DNA of 64,000 nucleotides from Earliella scabrosa (taxonomy: Eukaryota > Basidiomycota > Agaricomycetes > Polyporales > Polyporaceae), in NCBI GenBank assembly GCA_022605405.1, contig JABYQQ010000001.1, positions 1,984,001 through 2,048,000 on the forward strand, read 5' to 3'. Numbering within the stretch: the stretch's first letter is position 1; each line of letters starts with the position of its first letter. The notes below the pieces were generated by a model. It was given only the letters and a program-made list of their open reading frames with translations, made no database searches and was not told the origin of the DNA. Below are positions 1 through 11,329 of the stretch, in pieces. Both the position numbers and the translations under genes were made by a program.

Positions 1-788
1 GCCAACCTGGGATGTCGTCACTGAGAAAGCCTGACACTGAGTCAGCCTGAGCGAGATGGATATGTTTGGCGTCGTGGAGTCTAGACCGTGATGGCCATGG
101 TACATACCCGGCCCGAGGTAGGCGCTTTCGTCCGTCAGTTGTGCCAAGTTGAAGTTCCTCTGGTGGAGTAGTTCACTATCCATCCGCATTATAGTCAATG
201 CAGCAGGGCACGCTCTGCGATGGCGTTAGTTTGTTTGTAAGTGTCAATTCACACCCTCAGTTCGAAGTTGACTCTCACCCATCTCCGCTGGCAGTGGAGG
301 ATTACGGTGACGGCGTTGTCACAGTCGAGCACTGACCACAAGACAGCAGGGAAACGGTGTCAATTTTGCCTGCGGCTGACGAGCTCATCTTTCCCTAATG
401 AACTCAGGCGAGAGTGGAGACGCATGGCGTTTTCGTGCGCCTGTAAGCCTCTCCGAGCCGCTGTCAATTTTGCTTTCGATCGAGCGTCGTCCCAACTATC
501 AATCATTCTGAAGAGGTGATTCCAATTGATGACTATCTTGATTCTCCTCCGCATGGTCAGGGCTGTACCAGAAGAGAGCTTCCACAGCCCAGGTTCTGTC
601 ATTGCTCGTGTCTGAGAAATTCATCTTCTGCTACATCTACTTATGCGCCGCTGTCATCAGAATCACAGTCAAACTCAGAGGGCACGGAATGGTTTGGGCC
701 CCTCAACATCTCACGTATATATACTCACACCCGAGGATACGATGCTCCGTCCCTATACTGCCCTCCATACCTCAGATCGCACTTCGAC
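1..788. other. 5' edge, no gene assigned
   Basis: I cannot assign a gene here. Short open stretches exist on both strands (for example a minus-strand one around 360-602), but none matches a family I know and none shows a convincing exon chain. The last 75 bases contain the TATA-like promoter of the following gene. The first 200 bases could include an exon of a gene lying beyond the window; nothing proves it. Confidence 0.4.
716..723 (+). promoter_or_regulatory. TATA-like box of the first DUF6534-type gene
   Basis: TATATATA lies about 70 bp upstream of the ATG at 789. Position and sequence fit a core promoter element. No other upstream motif is obvious. Confidence 0.4.
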
Positions 789-2793
789 ATGCTTGAGCCG
801 ACGTTGGATAACACCCTTGGAGCTTTGTTCATCGGTAAGTCCCTATAAGCTCAGCACCAAGAAATTATTGGTATAGCCTTTTACTCTTTCTTCACAGGAA
901 GCATCGTCGTCGCGTGGTCCGCATAATTCTTGATAACTGCCCCACGTCTCCGTTGACCAACGAGCTTTGAGTAGTCTCCTGGGGGTGACAACATATCAAA
1001 CATACACCTACTATGAACGGTGCCAAGAAGACCGTATGCTCCTGAAGATATTGGTGAGCATGGACGTCATTACACCATGGGCCCAACGGTGCTCATCAAC
1101 TGATTGATAGGTCGGAATATTATGGCGAGTCGATAGGGTACAAGCCGGATTGGCAGGTTGATGCTCATATATCTCGATAGGATCGTTGATGTTGTACATG
1201 CTGCGCTCCTCGCCCACACAGTCTACTTGTACGCGGTCGTCCATTTTGGGAAGCTCTTGGCCCTTATCCAGCCCACTCGGTGCGCATGCTCGCTCATGCC
1301 GTATACGGTGTCATTGCTAACACGGTTATCCCCCTTCTGGCCTCCTAGATCTGTGCTGGTAAGTATACATGTTATGACATAATCAACCGGCCATATACTG
1401 ACTGTACCTCCAGATTTCGATCATGCTCACGGTGCGTCCGTTGAACTGCCGAAGTATGGTATAGAGTCAGTAAAGCCTTCATTGGCAGGGCATAAGCGAC
1501 TTCCTCGTCCGCTGGTTAGTATACAAGCTATGCTTACTTGAGCCGCTCGCTGACATGGTCCTCTAATTCTGTGCGTCTTGGTAGCATCTATTGCTCCAGG
1601 ATATGGATCTGTAAGTCCGACATACATCTTTGAGAGGCCACCACCACTAATTGAGCGAGCAGTGAGCAACCGGCATCGTGTACTCTACGCAGTTTTGGTA
1701 GGAGCTTTGTTAGTTCGTACGACACGGCAATTGACCTGATACTTCCCTTGCGCAGATGGTCACTGTCCTCACGGCACTGGGTCAGTATACTCACGCTTCG
1801 TGGTTGACCGCGAAGTAACTCACTTCACGCGATTTTAGTGGCAAACCTTGGTAAGTCATCGAACTCTCGTTGAAGTGCCGACTCGCCTAGTTTACTGTAC
1901 CTCGCGTAGTCGGATTCGCCAAAAGGTATTGTCGTCCATTGAGCTTACGTACTGTCTTCGAGCTGACGTCGCCCAGCTTGGCCTGTAGCACCTGGACCGA
2001 AGTCAACAGTGCCGTTGCTGTACGAGTCTAGCTGCCCACTACGCATCCAGGCAATATCGTGCACTAACCGGAGCTCATCGCAGTGGGATATCTACCTCGG
2101 GTTGTCCTCGGCATCGTTGTCAGACATCTGCATCTGCGTGACCCTGTGCATCTTGCTCGCCAAACGGGACCGCGGTCCTCGCAGAAGAAAGTACGTTACA
2201 TTGGTCATTGAGGTTCGGGGCTAAGTGCTGATGTTGATCTCGCCATCCACAGGGTCGATACCACCATCCGTACACTCCAGGTCTATATTGTCAATACCGG
2301 ATTCAGCACTAGGTGCGTCCTCTTTCACATCTCGTTGTGTGGTCCTCATCACTGGCTCGCAACTCTTTGTGAAGCATCTGGTCCTTGCTGACGCTAATAA
2401 TGGTGCGTATCCCAACATGTGGCAGTCTTGCTAACGACTATACTGCTGTGCTTGTCTGCAGTATGCCATTGGACCAAACACCATGGTCTATCTGATCCTC
2501 TTCTGTATCCTGCCCAAATGTGAGGAGGCTCGCTCTCCGGTCCACCGTGACCGTCCTGGAGAAATTCAACTGATCTGCTATGGCATGTCTCGTCGTCTCT
2601 TGACACAGTATTCTTGAACGCCCTCCTCGCGATGCTCAATGCGCGCAAGTCGTTGCGGGAGCAAATGAACGGTGACGTCATCTCCATACCCCTCACCTCA
2701 TTGGGAGCCGGCGGTGCACGGACAATGCCCTCGTACAACGTACCATCGGCAGCGGAAGACTCGAGTGTTGACCAAACATTTAAACCAATGTGA
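789..2793 (+). CDS. DUF6534-type multi-pass membrane protein (copy 1)
   Basis: Function unknown; the family is greatly expanded in agaricomycetes and has about seven membrane helices. The start reads MLEPTLDNTLGALFIG, the family's usual opening, followed by a short intron. Family landmarks then appear in order in separate small exons: TTYQTYTYYERC (near 990), DVVHAALLAHTVYLYAVVHFG (1186-1250), DIYLGLSSASLSDICICVTL (near 2090), TLQVYIVNTGFSTR (near 2275), YAIGPNTMVYLILFCILPK (near 2462) and FLNALLAMLNARKSLREQM (near 2610). The protein ends with a hydrophilic tail and TGA at 2791-2793. There are at least eight introns, so individual borders are uncertain. Every family landmark was found without a frameshift or stop, so the gene looks intact, unlike the copy at 58.5 kb. 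A role as an orphan receptor or sensor is often suggested but not shown. Confidence 0.75.
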
Positions 2794-3900
2794 GTCAGCG
2801 GTAACGTATTCTCCCCCTTGACAGCTGATTGGGCGGTGGGAAGATAATGGACAGGGATCATTTGACAGCGAATATTGAGTTGACCCTAATGAAAGTTTGA
2901 AAGAACTGAAGGGCGTCTGAACCATTACTCGAACATGTTGGTACGTGCGTCCGTTGGAGCAAGGGGACAGGTCCAATCAGACAAGTTTCTCTCACTTGAC
3001 GCGGAAGTTCCATGTGACTGCAGCGCCGTTCAAATCCCTCTGTCATACCCAAGAGATCAGTCTGGAACAGGTGAGTGCTGGTGCTTGTCAGTTCTATGAT
3101 AGGGCTGTCTCGCGCTGACTAGCTCCTTGTGCACTGCAGCAGGGATCGTTTGAGCGCGAGCGACGCGGGGTGAACTTGCATAGCACGTTATGCAGCGGCT
3201 GTTCCCTCGGTAATGTGAATAGCGGGGTCGGATCGCGCCTGCATTCCGAATCGGATGGAGCGTCGCAACAGCCGTCAGTCGGTGAGTCACAGTTTAGATT
3301 CACCCACTCTAGCTTGGTTGAGCGCAGTAGGAACCCACCATATGTCAGGACATCTACAACGTTAACGTTACTCTTACATGTTTGGTCCGTTGGTGAGTTT
3401 CATTCATGGGCCACGATCGCGAACGGCGCGCAAGTGTGGAACTAGGCCGTTTCTGACGTTCGCACTTGATCAGGTATGAGTACATCGCGCTCGCCGAGAC
3501 CTCTCAATTTGAGCTTGCTAGCGCACCAGCCGATGAACCCGGATAGCGTCACTACAAGGTTCGATCAGACAAGCTTCTGTCTCTCGAAGAGCCTGTTCCA
3601 GCGTTGCTTACAGTCATCCCCCCTCAGTGGGTCACCTCGCCGCACCACAGTCGCCGGGCGCTCTGTTGGCGTTCTGGTGCCACCTCCTGCCAAAAGGTTG
3701 CCGTATAAGGTAGGTGATCCATTGACCATTGAACGGGGGGATGACTGTACATCCGAAGTGACGCTGCCTCCGACGACCTCCAGGCTTCCCCCACCCGGCA
3801 GAAGCCCCTGCCACACAAAGTCTGATAGTTGGGACGAGATGTGGCTGGAAACGCATAAGTATAAGCACTTGCACTGTCTAGTCTGTCCACTACTTCGGAC
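2794..3900. other. Intergenic, no gene assigned
   Basis: Open stretches occur on both strands (longest on the plus strand from 3476 to about 3900), but they have no recognisable domain and no consistent exon chain. The last part is presumably the upstream region of the P450 gene. Confidence 0.4.
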
Positions 3901-6419
3901 ATGTTATCACCCATGCTGTTCATTCCATCCCTGTTTCTTCCACTCATCGCTTCATTGGCCGCTGCAGTATGGGTGCATCGTTTATTGCGCCATAAAGCCA
4001 CCATCGCACACATACGGGGCCCTGCATCTCCGTCATGGCTCTTTGGTAGGTGTCATCGTGTCCACTGCTAGTGAATAGCGAACATGCTCTGTTGACACAT
4101 GACATTGTACGCATCGCAGGACACGAGTTCGCGTTCGCTACACAGGCCGAAGTTGGAGACTTGGACTTCAAATGGCTGCGCGACTATGGCCCGACGTGGA
4201 GGATCGGGGGTAACCTTGGCGTAAGCATGTCCGAGACCTTCCATGCTCTGAAAGTGACCCTGAATGTATCCAGACGGACATTCTGATGACCGCAGACCCA
4301 AAGGTTGGTCCTGTTCGAACCCCCGCCAGCGATGCACTTGTGTTATTGACGTCGTTGCCAAGGCGTTGCAGCACATCTACCAAAGCTCCGGGTACAACTA
4401 TACCAAGCGACAGTCTCAAAATTTCCCTGGGTCGATAATGACTGGACCTGGACTCGTCGCTGTCGTTGGTATGTTGCAATGTCAGGGCGTGCATATGACG
4501 TCTTGCACCTGGTTGAGCGCGCATCATCGTGTATGCTCAAGGTCAGGATCACGCCCGCCAACGGAAGATCATGAATCCCGCGTTCTCCGCTGTGCGCTTG
4601 CGCAAGTTCATCCCGCTCTTCCAGCGCTTGGCCCGGAAGGTGGGAATCCGCTCGACACGTGCGGTTCAGCTCGGCCTGACTCGTCTGCGCAAATGGTAGT
4701 TGTCGGAGACGTGGAAAGCCGAGCTGGCGAACACCGACAATAAACTCGAGTTTTTGTTCAACAAGTGGATCTCTCGCGCTATGCTCGACGTCATTGGCGA
4801 AGGTGTGTCTGTCACTTAGATGGTTCTGACTCCTCACGCCTGTGTTTATGTATCTCCAGCTGCGTTCGATTACGACTATGGAGCGCTCGGCGAGGGCGAG
4901 GGCAGCCCTATCTATCACGCATACGATAACATCTTGTACGCCTATCTTCCACGAGGGTTGCGCATCTGGGGATTGATTAAGCTCTACGCAACCCTCGTAG
5001 GAAGGATATGAGCTTCAAACCCACACGTTCCGCCGCGCTGTTCAGCGCCACTTGGGACTACCTACCTCGCCCAATCCTCGAAATGGTCCGATACATCCCC
5101 GTCAACCCGTTCAAGCGTCTCCATAACCTCAAGTGGCTTTTCACGGAACACGGCACACGCATCCTGCGCCAACAGCGCGCATCCCTGGGCACGGGCGTGG
5201 ATCAGGCGGAGAACAGCAAAGACGTCATGAGCCTCCTCAGTGAGTGTGTGCCCTCCCTCCCCCCAGTTCACTCTGATGCCTACCTCTTGTCGACCATGAT
5301 AATATGTAGTCAAAGCAAATGCCTCGGCAGACCCCAAGGCGCGCCTGTCCGACGCGGAGCTCATGGCCCAAATGTTCACGCTCACGCTCGCGGGACACGA
5401 AACGACCGCGAGCGAGCTCACGTTCCTCGCGTGGGAGCTCGCGCGGCACCCTGAGTACCAGGAGCGGATGCGTGCGGAGATCTGTGCACTCCGCGCGCGC
5501 ATGCGCGAGCGTGGTGACACGGAGTTCACCGTTGATGATCTGGACTCGCTCGCACTGACAATGAACGCTATCAAGGTGCGTCTGCCGCAATCTGCTCTGT
5601 TTCGTGGAGCGGCGAGTGTTGAAACTTGGGGGGTGTTGTCAGGAAACGCTCCGCATACACTCCATGGTCTCGCACCTCCCGCGCGTTGCGACGAAAGACG
5701 ACGTGATCCCATTGGAATATCCTGTGACTTCGACCACGGGCGAGACTGTCAAGGAAGTCCCTGTCCGCGCTGGCCAGGTGATATTCACTGACTTTGCTGC
5801 TTACCACCGGTGAGTCGTACTTAGGTGGCTGATACCGGTTCCCGCTGACTAGCAACGCGCGCACCAGGCTGCAGGCCGTCTGGGGAGAGGATGCGGACGA
5901 ATGGAACCCTGACCGATGGTTCCGGCCAGACACGGGCAAGAACCGTTGGGGTCTTCTCTAATTTGTACGCCCGTAGTACATCCCTCACACATGACAGTCG
6001 GCTCACGTTGCAACGGCACCCAGACTCACCTTCTGTGAGTAAGCCATTTTCTTCCTCATCACTGTGCGCAACATGGTGCGCAATCGCTCACGCGCCCGAC
6101 CGCTCGCTCTCCCCTTCACAGCTGCCGGTGTTCGCGCATGCATCGGATGGAGATTCACGTACGTACGAGACCTTCCGCCAAGTTGCCTCATGAGTCTGAC
6201 ACGACTTTCTTGTGTGCGTACGTTGTGACGACCCGCAGGATCATCGAGATGCAAGTCTTCATCGCGGAGCTATTCGGGGACTTCCAGGTCGCCCTGCCAT
6301 CGGAGGAGGTGGTCATCAAGCGCGCCCCTGCCGGGATCATCATGCTGCCAGTGGTTGCAGGAAAGGAGGACGAGCTCAGCGTCGCGATGCCTCTGCGTCT
6401 CTCCCTCGTCCAGCCGTGA
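3901..6419 (+). CDS. Cytochrome P450 monooxygenase
   Basis: A haem-thiolate monooxygenase, presumably anchored in the ER and using a P450 reductase as partner; substrate unknown. Two in-frame ATGs (3901, 3913) open a hydrophobic anchor (LFIPSLFLPLIASLAAAVW) followed by the hinge HIRGPASPSWLFG. Then come LDFKWLRDYGPTWR, DHARQRKIMNPAF (the H...RK...PAF region, near 4550), the I-helix TLAGHETTASELTFLAWEL (near 5385; A/G-G-x-E/D-T-T form), the K-helix ETLRMHS (ExxR, near 5650), the DEWNPDRWF region near 5895 and the haem loop AAGVRACIGWRF around 6120-6155, with the axial Cys. The gene ends at TGA 6417-6419. At least ten short introns interrupt it. The haem loop has A where the canonical F is expected before xxGxRxC, which depends on the exact splice site chosen. 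All catalytic motifs are present, so it is probably functional. The CYP family cannot be given without a search. Confidence 0.88.
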
Positions 6420-6476
6420 GATGCATCCTAGAGCATCCATGATCCACATACTAGTACTTATCTTCTCCAGTAGTCT

Positions 6477-6546
6477 CAGTTCCGGGAAGTTGCAACCCAC
6501 GACGTCTAAGTCTTAAGTAGACGGGTGGGTTGCAGCCCCGGAACTG
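6477..6546. repeat. 70-bp hairpin-forming inverted repeat
   Basis: The arm starting CAGTTCCGGG at 6477 is matched by its near-perfect reverse complement ending CCCCGGAACTG at 6546. The inner parts (CGTCT / AGACG) also pair, leaving a loop of about 10 bases. It lies 58 bp after the P450 stop codon. It could be a remnant of a small transposon or a 3'-end RNA hairpin; the sequence does not decide between them. Confidence 0.7.
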
Positions 6547-7014
6547 AAGTCCCTCATCTTCTGTTGCTGCGTGTACGGTATTTTCGACTGACCGAAGCGA
6601 CAGTGTGCGTGCGTGCAAACGTGGAACGAATCTCCCCACCAATCTACGTCGATCGTCTCCAGTTAGCACCCAGGCTGCCAGGTTTGAACCCCAGTGAGAA
6701 TCGACAAAGTGTCTGGCGCTCTCGGTCGGTCTCCGGCGGTATCTGACAGCACATACCCCTCCCAACGGACCGAGATAGATGGAGACCTCTACGAAGGCCC
6801 AAAATACAGACCGGGGGCGGTCTCCATCTGTCTTGTTGCCTCTCGCGCCGTTCCTTCATGTATCTAGCCTAGGGTAGAGTCAACAATACATGCATTAGTA
6901 TAGCCCTCCACACGTATCCGTTCTTGGGAGCTGTCCACGGGTCTCCTCATGTGTCTATAACTCTCCGTCTGTCTCCATTGGTCGCTACCGATACACTGGC
7001 AATAGGGATACAAT

Positions 7015-7165
7015 TGCGCGCGCGCGCGCGCGGTCCGCCCACCCACCCCGCGCACCCCGTTCGCTCGCGCGCCCCGTCCGCCCACCCACCCCGCGCGCAC
7101 CCGTCCGCCCACCCGCCCCGCGCGCACCCGTCCGCCTCGCGCGCACCCGTCCGCCCGCGCGCGGT
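7015..7165. repeat. GC-rich low-complexity tract (CGCCCACCC / CGCGCACCCGTCCGCC units)
   Basis: An alternating CG run is followed by irregular tandem copies of cytosine-rich units such as GTCCGCCCACCC. The opposite strand is G-rich. Open frames through it are artefacts of composition. It lies between the left end of the large transposon and its first gene. A comparable G-rich tract lies inside the smaller related element at 25.6-25.9 kb. Confidence 0.75.
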
Positions 7166-7255
7166 CCTCATCGCGGTAGTTACTCGCGGCCCGCTTGTTC
7201 GTGTACTAGCACCTGTATGCATACGATTGTCAGCATCATGGAGTATGTCAGATGT

Positions 7256-9914
7256 TTAGTACATACCGTGCCAGACGAAGCGTTTGAAGTAGGGACAGTT
7301 GCCTGTATCTGGGTGAGTTAGACGAGGGAGCGGGCGCACGTCGTGGACGTACCACGCCGTTCTCAACCTGGTCCGCTAACGCCTTCTTGTACCATCGCTG
7401 GAGTGTCGTGTCAGTGCGGCACAAGTGTGGTGAGGGCAAGACATACCTTGCGCGCGGCGTCCGTGCGCAACTCGGCGTAGAACGCCTCGAAGGTGTCTCG
7501 CGTGCCTTCGTATATCTTGTGCCACAGGACAGCACAAACGTCCCTGTGGAACAAGACATGTCAGCGCTGGTATGTAGACGTGGGTGTCAGGACACACTTT
7601 TGCGGGGAATTGGGGTTGACGACAGGCGGCCATGGGCCCGTTTTGGGCTTCTTCGTGCGCTTCTTCTTGAGGTCTTGATTCAGGGGAATGGGAGGTCCCA
7701 CGGCGGCGGCAGGCACGGGGTCACGGACTGTCTGCGGGAGCGTGGCCATTGCGGCGCTGGAATGGAATGACGGTGAGAGAGAGGCACACATGAGATCGGC
7801 GTGCTTACAATGGGTTCGGGATGCGCGTCCTTCCAACGGCAACCTGCGTGGGGTCGGGAGCAATCTGGGTGGTGAGGCTGTCGGAGATCCCGATGGCCGG
7901 GTGAGAGTGGTTGGCGAGGTTGTTGACGAGGGGCGCGTTGACGGCTTCGGGGACGATGGTAGCGGCGGCCTGTTCGCGCGGGTTAGAACTCATCGTGGTC
8001 TTCGCGTGGATGTATGCGGGAGAGTCGTCGCGGGGAGGGGGCGTGGCCGCACCCGGCTGGGCCAGTTGAGCGGCCGGCGCTGGGGTGATGTCGCACACTG
8101 CGGACGTGACAGTCGACACAGGGCTAGTGTGCGTCGCCGCAACACCACCGAAAGACTGGGCAGCTGGGGGTACCGGCGCTGCGGCGACATCGGACGCAGT
8201 TGGCGTCCCAGTTGCGGGCGGCGGGTGGGGGACCGCAGAAGTTGGAGGCGGCATGGAGGCAGAAGCGGAGGTGGGGTCGTCCGCGCGGTTCTCGATGACG
8301 AACGGGGCGTCATCGATGCGGGCCTGTGGCTCGGGTTCCGCGTACTCGAGCTCGCTCTCCGATTCATCTGGGAGAATTTGTTTAGTAGTATCATGAAGTG
8401 CGTCGGCGCGGCGAGGGCGCACCTGTTTTGGCTGCCGCCTTGCTCTTTCCTTTGGCGCGAGTCTTACGCGCCGCTTTGCGCTTGGCCATTTGCTTCTTGG
8501 CGTGGATAATCGCCTGGCGGAGGGTCTTGCGCTCACGCGCAGTGATATGATACTTGCGTGAGTTCGCGGGTCGCCTCGCACGCCGGACGCCCGTCGCGGT
8601 GTTGTCGGTCGTCTCGCCGTCGATGTCGTCCCTCGCAAGCTCGGGTGAGTCGTCGCCAAGGAGGGGATAGTCGTCCAGGTCTAGGCCGGCGAGGTACTGG
8701 AGGCGCCATTGCGGATAGTTGTCGATGGCGATGCGTTCGGCGTACCAGGCGCGGTAGCATGTTTGACATTCGAGTGAGCGGGCCTTCATGTAGGCATAGT
8801 AGCTTTCTTTATACTCGGTGGTCGCGCCTTTAACCCAGGAGGTCGGAAGCTTCTCGGGACCGAATTCGAGCGCGAAGTCGCGGTTGAATTGATAATGGTA
8901 CGCGCGGAGTTCCTGGCTGCGCGCGGCGCTGATGGGTGTGCCGTCTGGGTTCGTGATGTACCCGCACTGCACGTTTTCGCCGGCCTTGAGGCGTGTGTAC
9001 CCGCCGGTGGGTTTGAGTTGCCCGGGTTCGGTGACAGGCTTCGCGCGGTTGTCCCACTCATTTGGAAACCAGTACGGCACCTGTGGGATCGTGAGCGGCT
9101 TGCATATCAATATTAGGATCATAACGTACGTGAGGGAAGTCCTCACGGCGGCGCAGGATGTCGACGAACGTGCCGTCCGGGTTCATGGGCGCGTTGAAGC
9201 GGGAGAGCGTCTCGACGGTCTCTAGCGAGCCGTAATGTCCGTGCGAGTGGCCTGGGGCATACATGAGTTTCGATGCATGGGAGAGAGGGTGGTACCTACC
9301 CGGGGTCGGCATTTCGGAGTGCTGCAGGGGCAATGCGGCTTGCAATTGATGATCGCGGACGTCCCTGGAGGAATGGATGTGAGTTTGACGCGAAATGGTG
9401 GGTATATGCGTGCATATACTCACCATATGGGCACCTCGTGGGGGTCATGTCTACTGTGGGGCGTGCGAGGGGTCTGGGGAATGCGTCCATGTGGGTCGAG
9501 AGACTGGCAAAGCGGCAGAACGATGACGATATGCCTGAGACGCAAGAGTTATACGTTAGGGAGACTTACCGCGGTTTTATGGGCCGTAAGCACGGTCTCT
9601 TCAAGTTCGTCCATGTCACCTCGATCCGGCTGGTTCCTCGCCATGCCCTCGGGCCCAAGTCGAGTGGGATACGGCGCGTATCGTTCGTACATCGGGGCAG
9701 GCGTGGGGACACGCCCGCGAGGCTCGCGTCGGACCTCCGGTGACAGCGTCGCAGCTCTGTTGCGCGGGTCTTGATGGGCTCGACCGGCGAGGTACAAGTC
9801 GATTGGGGCGCCCAGCGAGTGTGAGCGCATATAAGACATTAGATTATTTCTAGCGATTATAGGTGATGGGCGTAGAGAGGAGGTGGTGGTAAGAGGAAGA
9901 CGAGGCGTCGACAC
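7256..9914 (-). CDS. Uncharacterised transposon-linked protein (gene A)
   Basis: I do not recognise a domain. The likely start is the ATG at 9914 (MSTPRLPLTTTSSLRPSP). Exons then run leftward: a Pro/Arg-rich N-terminus; HSHGHYGSLETVETLSRFNA and DGTFVDILRRREDFPH (9130-9240); PYWFPNEWDNRAKPV, then a conserved-looking core with NRDFALEFGPEKLP and a paired cysteine motif LECQTCYRAWYAERIA (8700-8900); a basic Lys/Arg/Ala-rich segment (8420-8560) suggesting a nuclear localisation signal; a Thr/Pro/Ala-rich linker; then CAVLWHKIYEGTRDTFEAFY and RWYKKALADQVENG in small exons, ending GNCPYFKRFVWHGMY with TAA at 7256-7258. It is divergent from the gene at 10071 (156 bp apart) and lies inside the proposed transposon. 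A DNA-binding or regulatory partner of the transposase is possible but unproven. Exon borders are approximate. Confidence 0.55.
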
Positions 9915-10070
9915 GCCAGCAGATTTGTGGGGCCGAGGTCACGTGATCGCGCGCGGCATATGTCGGATTGGGGACTTGCGCAAAGTCTCTGTGTCTCGCT
10001 CTCCTCCTTCGGCTTGCACTCGCGTCGCTCTTGCTGCTCGTCCGTCAACGACCCATCGTGAGGATACGAC

Positions 10071-11292
10071 ATGACACCGCCCGGGACGGCTCACACTCAC
10101 GGGCTCACTGAGACACAGTGAGCGCGCCACCGCGCTCTGCCCGTTTGGGCTGTACTGACCCCGTTGTCTCAGACGGGACTACCTCGAGGCCGACTTTCTC
10201 TTGGAAGCGCATCGCCTCAGCCAAAGTCTTGGGCGCATCGAGGGCGATGGGAAGATCGTCGAAGTGATCACCGCGCTGCTGGATCTGGCAAGCCTATCTG
10301 CGCGTGCAGCCTGCGAACTCTCGGGCGACCTGACACAATCTGTCGACTACGGACAGATCCTGCTCGACCTCCGCGCATGCCACACGATCGCCGAGCGCGC
10401 TCTGTCGCTATCGGAGCCCGCCTCGTCACCTTCGCCGGCTCAACTGATTGTTCTCCCGAGCTCCCCAATCTACTCTAGGGCGCCCTCGGAGGAGGTCGAT
10501 CGCCACGTCGAGGTGGTCGCTGCTAGGGCACAAGAGACGCTGCTTGGTGCCTCGAGCACGTTTCTGCAAGACCTCGAGGCACGCCTCCATACGACACTTT
10601 CCGATCGCGTCGCAGATACTGTCGAAGACCGCCTCGCCCGCGCGCTCGAGGATCGACTGGTCGAGGGGCTAGTGCGCCTGGTTTCCAACGCGCTCATTCA
10701 CCCACTCGGAGACGTTCTGGCGCAGAGGCTTGGGGACGGAATGGTCGAGAGGCTGGTAAGGGGGCTTATGGAGGAACCTTCCGCGCCGTCAGGACTGGTC
10801 GCACAGCTCGTGAGCCCTCTTGCTGTCATCCTTTCGGCACAACTGGTCGACCCCGTGTCTCGTGCCCTTCAAAACCCGCTCGCTCGGATGCTCGAGACCC
10901 CGCTCGTTCATGCTCTCGAGACTCCACTCGCCCGGGCTCTCAAAACCCCGCTCGCTCGCGCGCTTGAAATGCCCGTTGCTCGCGCACTTCAAACACACCA
11001 GGCTTCCACCGTGGATGTTCCGTTGGCCCGCGCGTACTCCCCGCCTCCCTCGGCGCCAGACACGCTAGAAGTATGCAGGCTATCTCCGCCTCTTGGACTA
11101 CTTAGGCCGGACCCGCAGCTTCAACCGAAGATGGACCCTCTCTCTGCCCCGTCGGGTTTCGTTACACGGCACTCCTCTACATCGTTCCCTGCTAGCGCGA
11201 AGGCTTCGTCATCGCGCTATGTCATACCGGAGGAATCAGCAGGCCAGAGCTTGAGAGAGGGCAAGCAGCGGAAGCGACGCCGGGATTCATAG
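10071..11292 (+). CDS. Repeat-rich helical protein with C-terminal nuclear signal (gene B)
   Basis: Unknown function. A short first exon (MTPPGTAHTHGLTETQ, from 10071) is joined through a 65-bp intron ending CTCAG to RDYLEADFLLEAHRLSQ, then one long exon runs to TAG 11290-11292, about 385 residues. The first 100 residues look like an ordered helical domain (GRIEGDGKIVEVITALLDLA, SVDYGQILLDLRACHTIAERALSLSEP). The middle has degenerate repeats, first on Asp/Glu-Arg-Leu-Val cores (EDRLARALEDRLVEGLVRLV), then seven or so copies of an 8-mer like TPLARALE (10860-11000). The end is basic, KQRKRRRDS, a likely nuclear localisation signal. It converges on the transposase gene with only 37 bp between stop codons and diverges from gene A, so the three form a compact unit. 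The repeats suggest an oligomerising or amphipathic helical rod. Confidence 0.65.
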
Positions 11293-11329
11293 TATACCAG
11301 ACACCATGTATTTGTACATCCGAGTGCTA

